Source: Entoloma clypeatum (lineage: Eukaryota; Basidiomycota; Agaricomycetes; Agaricales; Entolomataceae). From it: 64,000 nucleotides of DNA. The notes under the pieces were generated by a model that was not told the origin of the DNA, did no database searches, and was given only the letters and a program-made list of their open reading frames with translations. The number at the start of each line of letters is the position of its first letter. The first letter of the stretch is position 1. Below, in pieces: positions 21,568 through 33,204 of the stretch. Where the stretch lies: positions 186,001 to 250,000 of the forward strand of contig OY751494.1 in the NCBI GenBank assembly GCA_963565915.1, read 5' to 3'. Position numbers and translations under genes: made by a program.

Positions 21568-23380
21568 TCACCCGCCAAACTGGAACGACCACTGCGCCCC
21601 ACCACCGGGGAACCCGCCCCCCTGGAACCCTCCGCCCGCCCCCTGCTGGAAGAACTGCGCAAAGGGATGACCACCACCACCACCACTCGCATGGAAAGGA
21701 TGCCCGCCTTGCCCGGCCATCGGATCGTTCGGGTCCTCCCCATTGTCGAACCTCTGTCTGAGCTCGGGATCGGTCAGCACCTCGTAAGCTTCGTTGACTG
21801 CGGCCATCTTGGCCTCGGAGCCGCCCTTGTCGGGGTGGGCCGTTTTAGCTGCTGTGCGGCTGTTGTCGAGGTGGGATTTAGTGAGGGTCAAGAAGGGGGG
21901 AAAAGGAAGGGGACGTACAAAGCCTTCTTGATGGTTTTCTGGTCCGCGTCCCTCGCGACGCCGAGGACTTTGTAGTAGTCCTTCTGTTTGCTTTGTTTGA
22001 GCAGCTTCTGGGCGCGTTGGAGGCGTTGTTGAATCTATCACAAAGGGGCATGTCAACGGAGCGTCGCAAAAAAAATCAGACGAAGAACTAACATCCCGTC
22101 TATTCCTCCCGCTGACGTCCCAAGCCTTCTCAAACACCCTCACCGCCTCCTCCCACTCCTGCTTCACAAGCAACGCCTCTCCCTTCCCAATCAAACCCTC
22201 CGCATCCTCCGAACATCCCTCCATGCCCAACAACTCCTCACACCATTTCTCCATCTCTCTCTTCGTCCCCAGCTGCGTATATGCCTTACACAGGGCCCTC
22301 ACGAGTGTCTTCCTCCGATCTGACGTCTTGAACGGATTAGGAAGTGGCACCTCGGGCGTATGCTGCCGCTGGGCAAGTTGTCTCGGTAACAGCTTGTCGC
22401 GTGCGGTGTTTTCCCGCAGCGCGTCATCGTATTTGGTTAGGATATTGCTTTGCTTGCCTGTGCCGGATGAGGTGAGAAGTTTGACGATCCCGCGCCAGTC
22501 GTCTTTCGACTCGAGCTCTTCGAGTTTTGACAGGGCCCGATCAAAGGATTTCAGCAGGCGATGGAGGGAGAGGCAAGGCTTGGAGTCGGGGTCATAATGC
22601 ATACATTGTTTGAGCGTTGAAAGAGGGGCAGGGGAGGGCGGGAGGAGGAAGTAGGAAAATCGGAAGATAGTGGTGAGAAGTGTTGTCGATGGCGGGAGGA
22701 GGTGCGAGAGGCGGCTTTGTATTAGATAGAAGTAAGTTTCTGTATGTGATAATGTGAAGAGAAACCTACGTCAAATCACCAACAGCACTTTCGATGTCGC
22801 CAGCGGCCAAGGCACACTCGGCACGCACGGACCGGAGGTCAATCGAGTACCCGGCTATGCGCAGCGCATTACTGGCGCTGTCCACGCACGCATTCCACAA
22901 CTCGGCCCCCCTCTCCTTCTCCATCTTCGCTTCCAACTCCGCACCCTGTTCTATATCCTTCTCCAGCTCCGCCGCCTCCGACGTCTTCCCCTTGGCTTTC
23001 ACATAAAGCCTCAGCGCCTCCCGGGCCTGGTCAAAGTTACCCTCCCGCGTGTGTATCCGCGCCTTCATCAGGTTCGCATTGTCGAACGTCCCCGAGGTCA
23101 GGGACAGGACCTTGTCAAAGTCCTCCAAAGCCGGTGTATGTCGGGACAAAGAGAAGTAGGCTGTGGCACGTTTGTAGTACAATAAATAGTCTGCTGGGGA
23201 TTGGTCTATCGCCTCTGAGTATATCCGTGCAGCCTCGCCGAACTGGCCAGTTGAGAAGAGAACGTTGGCGCGGTTGATGAGTGGCACGAGCCCTGGTGGA
23301 GAGAGACCGCCGGCGTCGGCATGAACGCTGACGGCGACGAGCGCCAGCAGCGAGGATAACGAGAGGAGCCGCATGGGCAA
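21568..23380 (-). CDS. ER-lumenal TPR/J-domain co-chaperone, DNAJC3/P58IPK type
   Basis: The minus-strand start gives a signal peptide (MPMRLLSLSSLLALVAVSVHA) followed by TPR repeats (LINRANVLFSTGQFGEAARIY, YLLYYKRATAYFSLSRHTPA) and a C-terminal J domain: DYYKVLGVARDADQKTIKKA, then HPDKGGSEAKMAAVNEAYEV with the HPD tripeptide that stimulates Hsp70, and a Gly/Phe-rich end. The arrangement signal-TPR-J is that of DNAJC3/P58IPK, which assists the ER Hsp70 (BiP) in folding and the unfolded protein response. At least three introns are seen: near 22712-22767, near 22034-22092, and one splitting the J domain just before HPD, near 21857-21920. No C-terminal retention tetrapeptide is present (ends SFQFGG). 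Confidence 0.88.
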
Positions 23381-24997
23381 AGGAGTAAGAAAGAGGATCG
23401 GAGCTGTTCACTCTGGAAGTTCCAATTGTTCACGTGCGAACACGTCGTCTTCCCACGATCACGCGCTTCCTCGACGTCACGCGTCATTCCCGAATCGGAA
23501 TTCCCCAGGTAAGTACTACCTTATGCAAAAATGACGGTTGACCAAGGAGTGGTGAAAGTCAGAGTCTGCGGCTCCGAGTCGAGGCTTCAGCCACTGGCGG
23601 TGGTAGTATCCATTGAGTCAATGTTGAAGCCATCTGTCCCTTGTCTGTCCCGTCTCTTTAAGGTACAAAGCTGGGACTTAAATTAACCACGGTATGTATG
23701 TCGCCTCAGTAATACCGTCATTTAGATGACGATACAGTAGACTCCCCGTGTCGATCGCGATCACCCCGATTAGTCGTTGTGGAAGTCTGAGGAGATATAA
23801 CATGTTGCTCCGAGCGCGTGTTCAACCGCTTTTTCGTCGCATAGACATAGGCGTCACAAAAGGTGCGTTGGGAGGGCACAAATGAACAACTACTAGCGGT
23901 CCACTAACTCGTTTCCCGTGGGCAAGACATCGAATGCAGAAAGTGTATAAAAACGGTGACAGAGTCCTCTTTCTGAGCCAAGTACATACTGCAAAACCAT
24001 CTTCTTCGACGGACTTCACATCGAATGAGATATGAAATAAGAGATAAAACGAGATGCATGAATGATGAGCAATGATCGGGAGTAGCGATGAAGGATGAAT
24101 GGAAACTACTAAGAGGAAATTGCGGCCAGCCAAACGATGTGATATCCGCCCAGAGAGTCCTTGTCCTTGTTCTGCGGCGGTTCGCCTCCCTCCCATCTCC
24201 ACCATAGTTTTTTTGACTGGTGATGGCTTATCCATGATCGTTGCTGCTGGTGCGAGTCGCCCTAAGAGGCAAGGTTACTATCCTGGTCAATGTGACGTGG
24301 CGTCGTCAGGGCGTGGAACCAGGGAGAGGAAGGGAACGCCGAAGATGATGTTACAGATTTAGACTTGGCTTGGTGTCGAGTTCGAGCGAGGAAGTGCAGA
24401 ATGGCTGCTGATGGTAATGGCGAGGTTGACAGTGGTTGGTGCAGGGGATGTAGTTTGTCGGTGATGTTGAGAGGATATCAAGAGGATATGATGGTGGAAA
24501 ACACAAGTTGCAATGACGCCATATAAAGTACACCGTTGGCAATAACAGAGGTGATGGAGAGGAGGACGGTGCTGCGGAAGACAGCACAGATGGGGCGTGG
24601 ATCCTGATGTTGGACGTTTGAGGAACGCGTCAAATCTGAAACGAGTATACACATAACTGGATTAAACTGGTAGTATCAATCGCGTAAAGTGACAAGGGTT
24701 TTCAAGCCTATATCTTGCGTATCTCACTACTCTGGGGTCCCAATCTCTTTTCCAGTCCACGAGGGTCACAAATTCGTTCCATGGGGATATCCAAAGAGTT
24801 TGAAAATGACTTCCGAGGTTACACCGGCAGGTCTCCAGGCATCAAGGATACAATTAATACAAGGCTCAAGCTCATCCCGACAATTTATCTTCATTTTCAC
24901 CTGTACATGACATCGTGAGCCGCAATCAGCAACAACTCGACCGAAGGTGGGAGTTCAAAATCACGTCACATACAACTTTTCCTTCATAAACGCTTTT
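23381..24997. other. Intergenic region, no gene recognised
   Basis: Contains the promoter of the DNAJC3-like gene at its left end. Several ORFs of up to 137 codons (for example 23822-24235 on the minus strand) show no domain or splice logic that I can defend. Confidence 0.45.
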
Positions 24998-25763
24998 TTA
25001 GACATGTAGCAAACCAGAGAGATGGCCGAGACCGTTCGATTTGATCCAAAGGGCCGTTTCGAAGGCTACCAAAGGGGCCCACAGAATTTTGATGCCGAAA
25101 ACGAGCTTGAAGATCATCTGCAACCACGCGGCGAGGCCAAAGCTAACAATTATTGTTAGCCTCTGTATAGATGGTAGCGTTGCATGAGAGGGACGCCGAC
25201 TCACTCGATCTCGTGGATGAGGGTCCCGGCAGCTTTGACCTGGATGACAGCTTTGAGCGAGATCCGGAGAATGGCGATGATTTTCTAAAGATGATAACAT
25301 GTATTTGGTTCAGTCTGTGGAAGACTCGCGCGAGCTCGGGGACATACAATGAAGAGGGTAGCGAGAAGGCGAGCAGTAGAGGGGATGGTGAGAACGGTGC
25401 CGTTGTGGTGCAGAATGGCATCAAGGCCGAGCTTGAGGCTCTGGGTGGTGTTGATTGCCCCGGTCGCATCGTGGATAACCTGCTTGAGCTGGAGCAAGAC
25501 AGGCAACGCGACGGCGAGATTGACTTTGCCGTTGACCTTGGCGGCAGCAGCAATAGCAGCGTCTGTGAACGAAGTGAGAATTTACTCGACATGGCAATGA
25601 ACGACGAACTCAATTTGGTGGTGAGAGTCTCGACCTGATCGTGGACTTTGGTGATAATGAGGGGGAGACTGTGATAGATGGGCTTCAAGATGGTAGAACC
25701 AGGGCCGCTGGGTGCAGCAGAGGCAAGGCCAGCGAAGGCAGCGGCAAGAGCGAGGGCAGCCAT
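24998..25763 (-). CDS. Small secreted protein of unknown function
   Basis: Four exons on the minus strand, joined by GT-AG introns near 25568-25590, 25284-25346 and 25147-25192, give about 204 residues. The start MAALALAAAFAGLASAAPSG is a clear signal peptide. The mature part is rich in Ala, Leu, Ile and Val: LAVALPVLLQLKQVIHDATG, then KIIAILRISLKAVIQVKAAG, and a C-terminal LAAWLQMIFKLVFGIKILW that is amphipathic or membrane-active. Only one potential N-glycosylation site type (NTT, NGT) is noted. The layout resembles helical secreted proteins of fungi, but I recognise no family. A possible effector or surface-active protein is inference only. Confidence 0.65.
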
Positions 25764-28700
25764 TAGGGAATATGTGTAACTCGACGAGGAGGATGAGATG
25801 ACACTTGAGGAAGGGATAGAGAACCTCGTGTGATTTTTGGCTTGTTTTTATACACCATCTGGCAGAATCCGACTTCAGAAACTGGTTTCGATAATGACAT
25901 GATACAATGGGCAAAAGTCATCATGTGTTGTACCCCATCTCTAGAATCGCGCGACGGGCCGTGGTACATATCCAATTGAGTCCGATCTTTTTTCTCCCCC
26001 CGTCTTTACGAACTAGGTGTTGGGGGGAAGACAATCACAGAAATCATGGTGTCACCTGTTTCGCGCATCAGCCCTCCTCAGGATTGAGAACGAAGAAAGA
26101 TGACACGGCGGATATGTGACATACGTAACTTTTCACCTGGGCCTCCTCCCCGTCCGAATGCTAGAACATAGATTGAGATTGAATCCAAGTCGCAAGAACG
26201 AGTCTTCTCTCAGTGAGCCCTATGTCATGGTGTGCACGAACTCCGGGCGTTTGGTGTGTCGCGTTTCGTACCTCGAACGCTAGCTGCATATGTGGCCCCT
26301 GGGGAATTCTGAGCATGTACTACGTCAGGCTTACTGTGCAGTAGGTTTAGGCGAAGATTCGGCGAACAAACTCACGATGTCCCCCACCTGCGTTTCATTT
26401 AAAGGTCACCTATATCTCTCCGATCATCCAGCTCTGCGATGTAGCATGTGAACCCTACGGTAGATTTAGGCGTAGTTGTGTTTTGCACTTTGTCGGAATC
26501 AATGGACTAACCTGTTTCAGATGTCAATACCGTAAGGTGGACCCAATCCATAACCATACGCCAATCTGAAGCCATCTAAACTTCAGAAATGATTCATTCT
26601 ATTTTTTTTTGATAGTGTCCGTTTTGCGAGAAGTGGCCTGGAGGATTTGGACCACGAGTCGGCTGAGTATGAATTGCATCTACCTTGCCTGGATTCCTCT
26701 CGACCCTTTTTATTTAAAACGGTTTTGAATTGAAAGGGTGGAAAGGGTGCAAGTCTGTCTCGGCATCAGGAAGCTCAAAAACAAACGAGGACGGGCATGA
26801 TGGAGCGAGTGAGATGCGAACACACTAGGATTCCAGATTCACAGTAATGTTCGCGAATGAAGGAAAATAGAGAGCCTGACCTGATTCTTCTCAAACACTT
26901 CTCAAATCAGAGGTGGGGAAATAGAGCCAAGAGTGCACCGTTGGTATCCAGCGGGTTCAGCGCTAAGCGTCCCCCTTCGACCAGAGCTTTGGTATTGCGA
27001 TTAATTTGATTTTCTTTGGATTTTCGGAACCCATGGTATGGAGTTTGGGCCATGACATCGCCATTTCTGGACTCGACAATCAGGAGAAGGTGAGAGCGCC
27101 ATCTCCCCATACCGGTAGCTTGAGCTGTCGTCGGCGTGAACTAACAGGATCGGTTTTGAGGCGCGAATTTTCGGAGATCTTCTCGTGACCTTGCGTTCAT
27201 GTAAATGGACCAAATATTTCACAAAAAAAAAAGCAATGACGAGCTGGTGGAGATGCGGTACAGAGATCCAGATTGAAAGATCGCGAGCGGCTTCACCGTA
27301 CAGCTGGGGTAAATGGAGTGATCGGCGGTAACAAAGTGAAGCATTCGATGAATAGGCCGTCGAAGATAGGCATGGCAGATGGAAACTGAGATAATCGGTC
27401 TCGGAACATCCAAATGACTGAAGCCTAGAAGATGATGCTGCAGCAACAGAGGAGGTGGTTGACGAGGGCATGGTATAGATTAATTCCCCACTCTCGAGGA
27501 TGACAGTCGCTGACGCCGTGGTTCAATTGCCGTGAGATTTTATAAATAAAGTCTGGCCCAATTGCGATGTGTAAATCCATCCTGCATGTGCAAGGCCTGA
27601 GGATCCAGAGGCGAAGTAGCTCAGCGTTCCATGGCGGTTGGACGGAGGCTCGTCCAGACAAGCAGGTTATTAAAGGCGATGTCGCATACTTGAGACGCAG
27701 AAAGGAGTGCTGCGCAACGTGAGTCGTGTCCGATCGTGCGTTGAAAACATAAGCTGAAACTGACCAGAGATATATACCTCTGCGAATTTTGAGATCTCTG
27801 GTTGTGTGGCAGATGTCCTGGGCTTGTTCCTCTACGAAGAGGATGCCCAGAGGCCTACCCAGGATGTCGACTGCCAGCTGAACCGTGAGAATGTTTGCTT
27901 GGTCAGCCTCTCTCATTTTCTGTAGGACGGTCGTCATGACACCCATGTGATCGATGCTCTATCACAGCGAATCCGCATCGAGGTTAAGTCTGCAGAGCGG
28001 TACCCCAGCCTCACGTCGACTCGAGCACTTTCCAGGAAGCCCTAGCATCTTTAGCTTGGGTCATTGAAAGCGGAGATGCCGCGTCTGAAACCAAATCCCG
28101 ATAAGTATATGTCAAGGAAGCACTTCTGCAGGGCCATGAGATTCTTCTTCACTTTTCGCAAAGGCGACGGCGAGGGCCCAGAGCAGGGAAGCACCATCTG
28201 AGAATGTGAGCAGCTCGTTGCCCTTGACAGGCAATAACTATGGCAATATGACGCAATGCCGGAACGCCCCCGGGTCCTGAAGAAAGAAGGCGCGGCAAAT
28301 GGAAGGGATCTGGTGGTTCCGATGAAAGAAGCAGGGACATCGCAAGGGAGCTGTAGAATGGGAGTTTTCGTGATACACTCCTCTCGACACTTCTGCAAAC
28401 CTGTCATCGGCGTGGGATCGTCGTCATATGTAGGTAAAAGGGGAAGTTCGTTCAGTGAGGGTCGGCCAACATAGCCTTCACGTTCAACCTGACTGGTGCC
28501 TGTCTGAATCAGGGTAGAGTTTCAACCCGATTTCGCTGGGCGCTTCACCTTATTCATGGATCCACTGGCAAGAGATGTGTCAGTCCTCAGCTAGTCAGAA
28601 TGCACGAGCAGATGATGATTGCGGTCCGACATGGCGTCACCAAATCACGCCGAGGGTTATGTTGAGTACAAAGAATTCAGTTAGACCGTTGTCAATCCAG

Positions 28701-29135
28701 CTTTCCAACCAACTTCAAGATTTGTCACATACCGCGGCATGTACTTATGCGCGCATCCACGCAGACGAGCAATTGACACTTCTGGAAAGATTTTTACAGC
28801 TCTCGAAATTGTCTCTACGCATTTTTATACAATCGGAGCATCACAGATAGGGCTAGGGCCACGCTTTCGTTCCACATCTCTACAGCTCTTGGTTCAGAAT
28901 ATAATTGCGCTGTTGTATAAGTAAAGTAAGCCACGTTTGGAGCCCGGAGATCAATACGCACTGTCATTGAGTGGAATCGCATTTTCAAACAGAGACGGAT
29001 CATAGTCACGGTCTACACCAGGATCAAGTCAATGTTTTGTAGGCATGCAAGAAAGGACTAGAAATGCACCATGGCCATATATAAGGGCCGTCGCGTAATC
29101 TCTTCGAGTCTCCATATCCACACCTACATAGCCAA
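25764..29135. other. Long stretch with no confident gene
   Basis: Minus-strand ORFs at 27001-27471, 27425-27946 and 28051-28407 are the longest, and parts look like split exons, but no domain is recognisable and I could not build a consistent spliced model. A diverged or decayed minus-strand gene between 27.0 and 28.5 kb remains possible. The rest (25.8-26.9 and 28.5-29.1 kb) shows nothing beyond short A or T runs. Confidence 0.35.
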
Positions 29136-30170
29136 TCAAAAACCCCTCCTCCGATCACGGAGACTGTGCGAGGGGGGCGTAGTTGCAACATCTTCTTCAT
29201 CTGTCGTTTCCATCTCGACTTCTTGATTGGACTCGATGTCGATGACAGGCGGTCGGCCTTTTACCTCTCTTGGGTGATTTCGTTGCCGATTGTCTCGAAT
29301 CCGAATTAGGATCGCCTCCCCAGCCGAGCCCATCATTGGCTTGGGCTCCCAATAAAGGAGTGTCACAAGGTCCATAGTCCGGCGCGTGAGGTTCAGCACG
29401 TTGTCAGGGAGCGGGACCTGAGGAGGGTATTGCTGAATCGTCTCAAAATAGCGCCGGAATTTGATAGAACTACGAGGAAGACATTGAGCCTTTCAGGTCC
29501 TTCACGGTGGTCGGCAATGTGGCGGAAGGAGGGGAAGGGAGGGCTGATGTCGTTACTAGGTGAGGGAAAGTCGCAGAGAGGTGGGTGAGGCTGAGATGGC
29601 GGAAATTCTTCAAAAACGGGCGAAAGTGGTAGAGAGTAAGTGGAGGCCACTAGGAAAGAAAAAGAAAGTACACAGAGCGTTCTAGCAGACGAAAGCGCAG
29701 GGCCGCTTGAGCAAATGGCAGCCACATGGTCTAGCCGTTTGAGAGGCAGTACTGGATTCCGTGGGGCAAGGTTACGAACCTAGACAGCTAGGGTGATGGG
29801 CTATGCGGAACAGGAAAGGTCATCCCCCTCACCCAACGACCTCACAACCCGTGGGTATCGCTTCACAAGCCACTTATAGTCGGGTCGCGAGAGGACCAAG
29901 TATCGTTTCTGACAGCTGCAACATCCGATCCTCAAAATCGGCGATGAAGACTCGGAGCTTGTGGGTAACGATGGCGGACTCGACGAGGATGGTTGCGGTC
30001 TGGTTGCGGTGTATGGGATTTGCGATAGCGGAAAGTCTTTCCGAGAGCGTCGCGGGGGAGCCGGAGAATCGGAATGCTTCTACCGTCTTCAGCGTGAGAT
30101 GGTCTCCATATGTATGCGGTTGATATCTTGTGAATGTCGGCTAAAGGTTGGTTACGTGATCAGCGCTTTC
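29136..30170 (-). CDS. Uncertain multi-exon gene, unknown function
   Basis: Several minus-strand segments look coding: one of about 80 codons near 29900-30150 containing DHLTLKTVEAFRFSGSPATL and HKLRVFIADFEDRMLQLSET; another near 29500-29640 containing HLSLTHLSATFPHL, leucine-rich in style; and a last one ending at 29136 with RTMDLVTLLYWEPKPMMGSA and an acidic tail. They lie in different frames and need introns or frameshifts to connect. The leucine-rich spacing is reminiscent of F-box-associated proteins, but there is no F-box. It would be transcribed divergently from the dehydrogenase gene at 30357. It may be a pseudogene. Confidence 0.3.
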
Positions 30171-30356
30171 TTCCAATTCACTTCAACGCTGCCCCACACA
30201 GAAGAGTCCCAGTAATAAGTTACGCCCAGCACGCACGAGTCCAAATCTGATTGGACCGGAACAGACCATTCAAATTCGGTACCCACGTGGGATCTACCCT
30301 CAGGGTCTTCCTCAAATCTTTGTCGTTCCCGGACCTCCGCCCGACTCCTTCCCACT

Positions 30357-33081
30357 ATGGCTCTCCTCAGAGCTCTGTTCTCGCGCAGAGCGCTCGCCAT
30401 CGCCGCGGGAGGCACCGGCGTTGTCGCCGGGGGTGGATACTGGTATCTCAATTCTGGCCCTGCATACCCTGCTTCGACTCGAGAGACACGACGCGCCCCG
30501 CCTCCATGGACGCCCCCCACGAGGGGCGAGATGCTTGCGATCCTCAAGGCTTCTGGTGCGATAAAGACGATTGGTGGGGAGGACGGTGCTGCGGCGGACG
30601 GAGATGAGGAGTTTGATTTGCTCATTGTGGGAGGGGGTGCGACGGGTGCTGGCGTGGCTGTTGATGCCGCCAGTCGCGGATTGAAGGTTGCTTTGGTTGA
30701 GAGAGACGATTTCAGTGCTGGTACGACCGTCATTCTTTCGTACGATCCGATCTGAATAAGGGCTGTTTCGTGACAAGGGACCTCTTCGAAATCAACGAAA
30801 CTCGTTCACGGCGGTGTCCGCTATCTCCAAAAGGCGGTGTTCGAACTCGACTATGACCAGTACAAGCTCGTGCGCGAGGCGTTGCACGAACGCAAGATCT
30901 TTCTCCAGACCGCTCCATACCTATCCCACATGCTACCGATTATGTTACCGATTTATAAGTCTGTCTCTCCATCGCATTCTCTTTCTCCCCCAAGTGTTGA
31001 CGGACGGATCCAAGATATTGGCAGGTCCCGTACTATTGGGCTGGATGCAAGATGTACGATATCTTGGCCGGAAAGGAAAACATGGAAACTTCTTATCTTA
31101 TGAGCAAGGGAAAGGCAATAGAAGCCTTCCCTATGTTGAAAACGGACGGACTCGTCGGGGCCTTGGTATATTATGATGGTATGTCGTTTTTCTTTACGAC
31201 GGTGAGCATTCCTAACTTACCCACCAAGGACAACATAACGATTCCCGTATGAACATCGCACTAATCATGACCGCCGTCAAACACGGCGCCACCGCTCTCA
31301 ACTACTGCGAAGTCACAAACCTTCATAAGAACGAATCCGGCAAGTTGACTGGCGCACGTGTCCGCGACAACCTCACCGGCCAAGATTTCAACGTCCGTGC
31401 AAAGGTCAGTTATCCTTTCCCCTCTTCCCACTCATCACCCTCATCTTCTTCAGGGAATCATCAACGCAACCGGTCCCTTCTCCGACACGCTCTTGACTCT
31501 CGACGACCCCACGCACACACCCATCGTCCAACCCTCCGCCGGCATCCATATCACGCTCCCCAATTACTACTCCCCACGCAAGATGGGCCTCCTCGACCCC
31601 GCCACCTCTGACGGACGCGTCATCTTCTTCCTCCCCTGGGAAGGCAACACCATCGCTGGCACGACCGACTCGCCCTGCGCCGTCGAGCGCGAGCCGCGGG
31701 CAGCGGAGGAGGAGATCCGGTGGGTCCTCGACGAAGTCCGGCGGTACCTCTCCCCGGACATTCGCGTCCGCCGCGGGGACGTGCTGAGCGCGTGGAGCGG
31801 GCTCAGGCCGCTTGTGCGGAACCCGGGCGCGGCGAGCACGGAGGGGCTCGTGAGGAGCCATATGGTGCATGTGAGCAGGAGCGGGCTCGTGACGATTGCG
31901 GGGGGGAAGTGGACTACGTACAGGGAGATGGCGAAGGAGGGTGTGGATGTGGCGGTTGAGACGTTTGGGTTGGAGGAGAGGGTGAAGAGCGGGTGTGTCA
32001 CGGAGACGTTGAGGTTGGTGGGGAGCGATGGGTGGAGCAGGAATATGTTTATTGGTTTGATTCAACGTGTGGGTGGTTGTTTTCCTTACGTCAATGTCGT
32101 GACCGCCGTGCTCATCGCCGTGCTACTAGTACGGCTTGGAAACGGAAGTTGCAAGACATTTGTCGGAAAACTACGGTGATCGCGCATGGACCGTCTGCGC
32201 CAATGCCAAGCCCACAGGTAAGAGCTGGCCTCTCTACGGAACACGTCTCTCTCCTCAATACCCATGTACGTCCATCCCATTCCTAAGTCTCCCTCCCACT
32301 CACCCTCCCTCCCTCCCTCCCTCCCTTCCAGACATCGACGCAGAAGTCCGGTACGCCGTGCACCACGAATACGCACAGACCGCCGTAGACGTCCTCGCGC
32401 GGCGCACACGCCTCGCCTTCCTCAACGTCCACGCCGCCCTCGAAGCCCTCCCGCGCGTCGTCGACATCATGGCGGACGAGCTCGGGTGGTCCCTCCGCGA
32501 GCGTGAACGCCAGATCACGCGCGCCGTCGCTTTCTTTGGGTCCATGGGGCTCGAGCCCGGGTCCGTCCCCGCCATGTTCATGCCCAGACCGATTCCGCGC
32601 GGGCACGCCGAGAAGGCGTGGGCGTGGGTGCGCGGTGGGTCTGGGTTTGGGTCTGGGTCGGAGGTGGATGTGCAGGGGATCAATCATAGCAGTCGGGCAA
32701 GGTTTGAGCCAGGGGAGGTGGCGGCGCTCGCGGCTGTGTTTGAGAGGCACGCGCGGAGCACGGTGGTTGATGGGCTGGTGGAGGAGGTGGTTGATGTGGG
32801 GCGGTTGAGGAAGGTTGTGAGGGGTGTTGGTGGGTATGAGGGGGTTTCGGAGAAGGAGTTTGAGTATGTGCTTGAGGAGGCGGGGTTGAAGGGCGTTGAT
32901 GTGGTTGATTTTGATCAGTTTGTTGAGGTATGTGTGACTTTGTGTTTTCCGGGGCTTGGGGCTGAAAATGTCTGCCCCCACGCAGGTGTGCGGGAATTTG
33001 AAGGAGGTTGCATTTGCACCTGTGTTGACGAAGCGGGAGAGAGTAAGGATTCCTGTTGAGAAGAGTGGCGGAGGAATTTAG
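30357..33081 (+). CDS. GUT2: FAD-dependent glycerol-3-phosphate dehydrogenase, mitochondrial
   Basis: The enzyme oxidises glycerol-3-phosphate to dihydroxyacetone phosphate and passes electrons to ubiquinone at the inner mitochondrial membrane. The N-terminus [19 protein letters not shown] suits mitochondrial targeting, followed by a membrane-anchor-like stretch. The FAD fold begins [20 protein letters not shown]. Then come [16 protein letters not shown] after intron 1 (30721-30777), [18 protein letters not shown] after intron 2 (30959-31014), [25 protein letters not shown]-like [11 protein letters not shown] and [14 protein letters not shown]. The C-terminal domain includes [20 protein letters not shown] and an EF-hand-like end, usual in fungal Gut2. 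At least seven introns are inferred; the last exon starts after a CAG at about 32986 and ends at 33081. Confidence 0.92.
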
Positions 33082-33204
33082 AAGGAATGCTAATAACACC
33101 TTTATACATATTGGAGAGGTGGAGGCGGTCTGGAGGCGGCGTCTGGACACCAGTAAGGGCAGGCAAAGGGCAGGCAAAGTGGTACCAGATGTAGTCTACA
33201 TGGT

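Noticed and set aside
27001..28407. A minus-strand multi-exon membrane or F-box protein
   Set aside because: Exon-like ORFs exist but no consistent splice model or recognisable domain could be built.
30152..30733. Minus-strand ORF of 193 codons overlapping the start of the dehydrogenase gene
   Set aside because: Low-complexity Ser/Pro/Ala sequence, antisense to the well-supported GUT2 first exon.
31406..32065. Antisense ORF of 219 codons opposite the glycerol-3-phosphate dehydrogenase gene
   Set aside because: His/Pro/Arg-rich shadow of GC-rich exons on the other strand.
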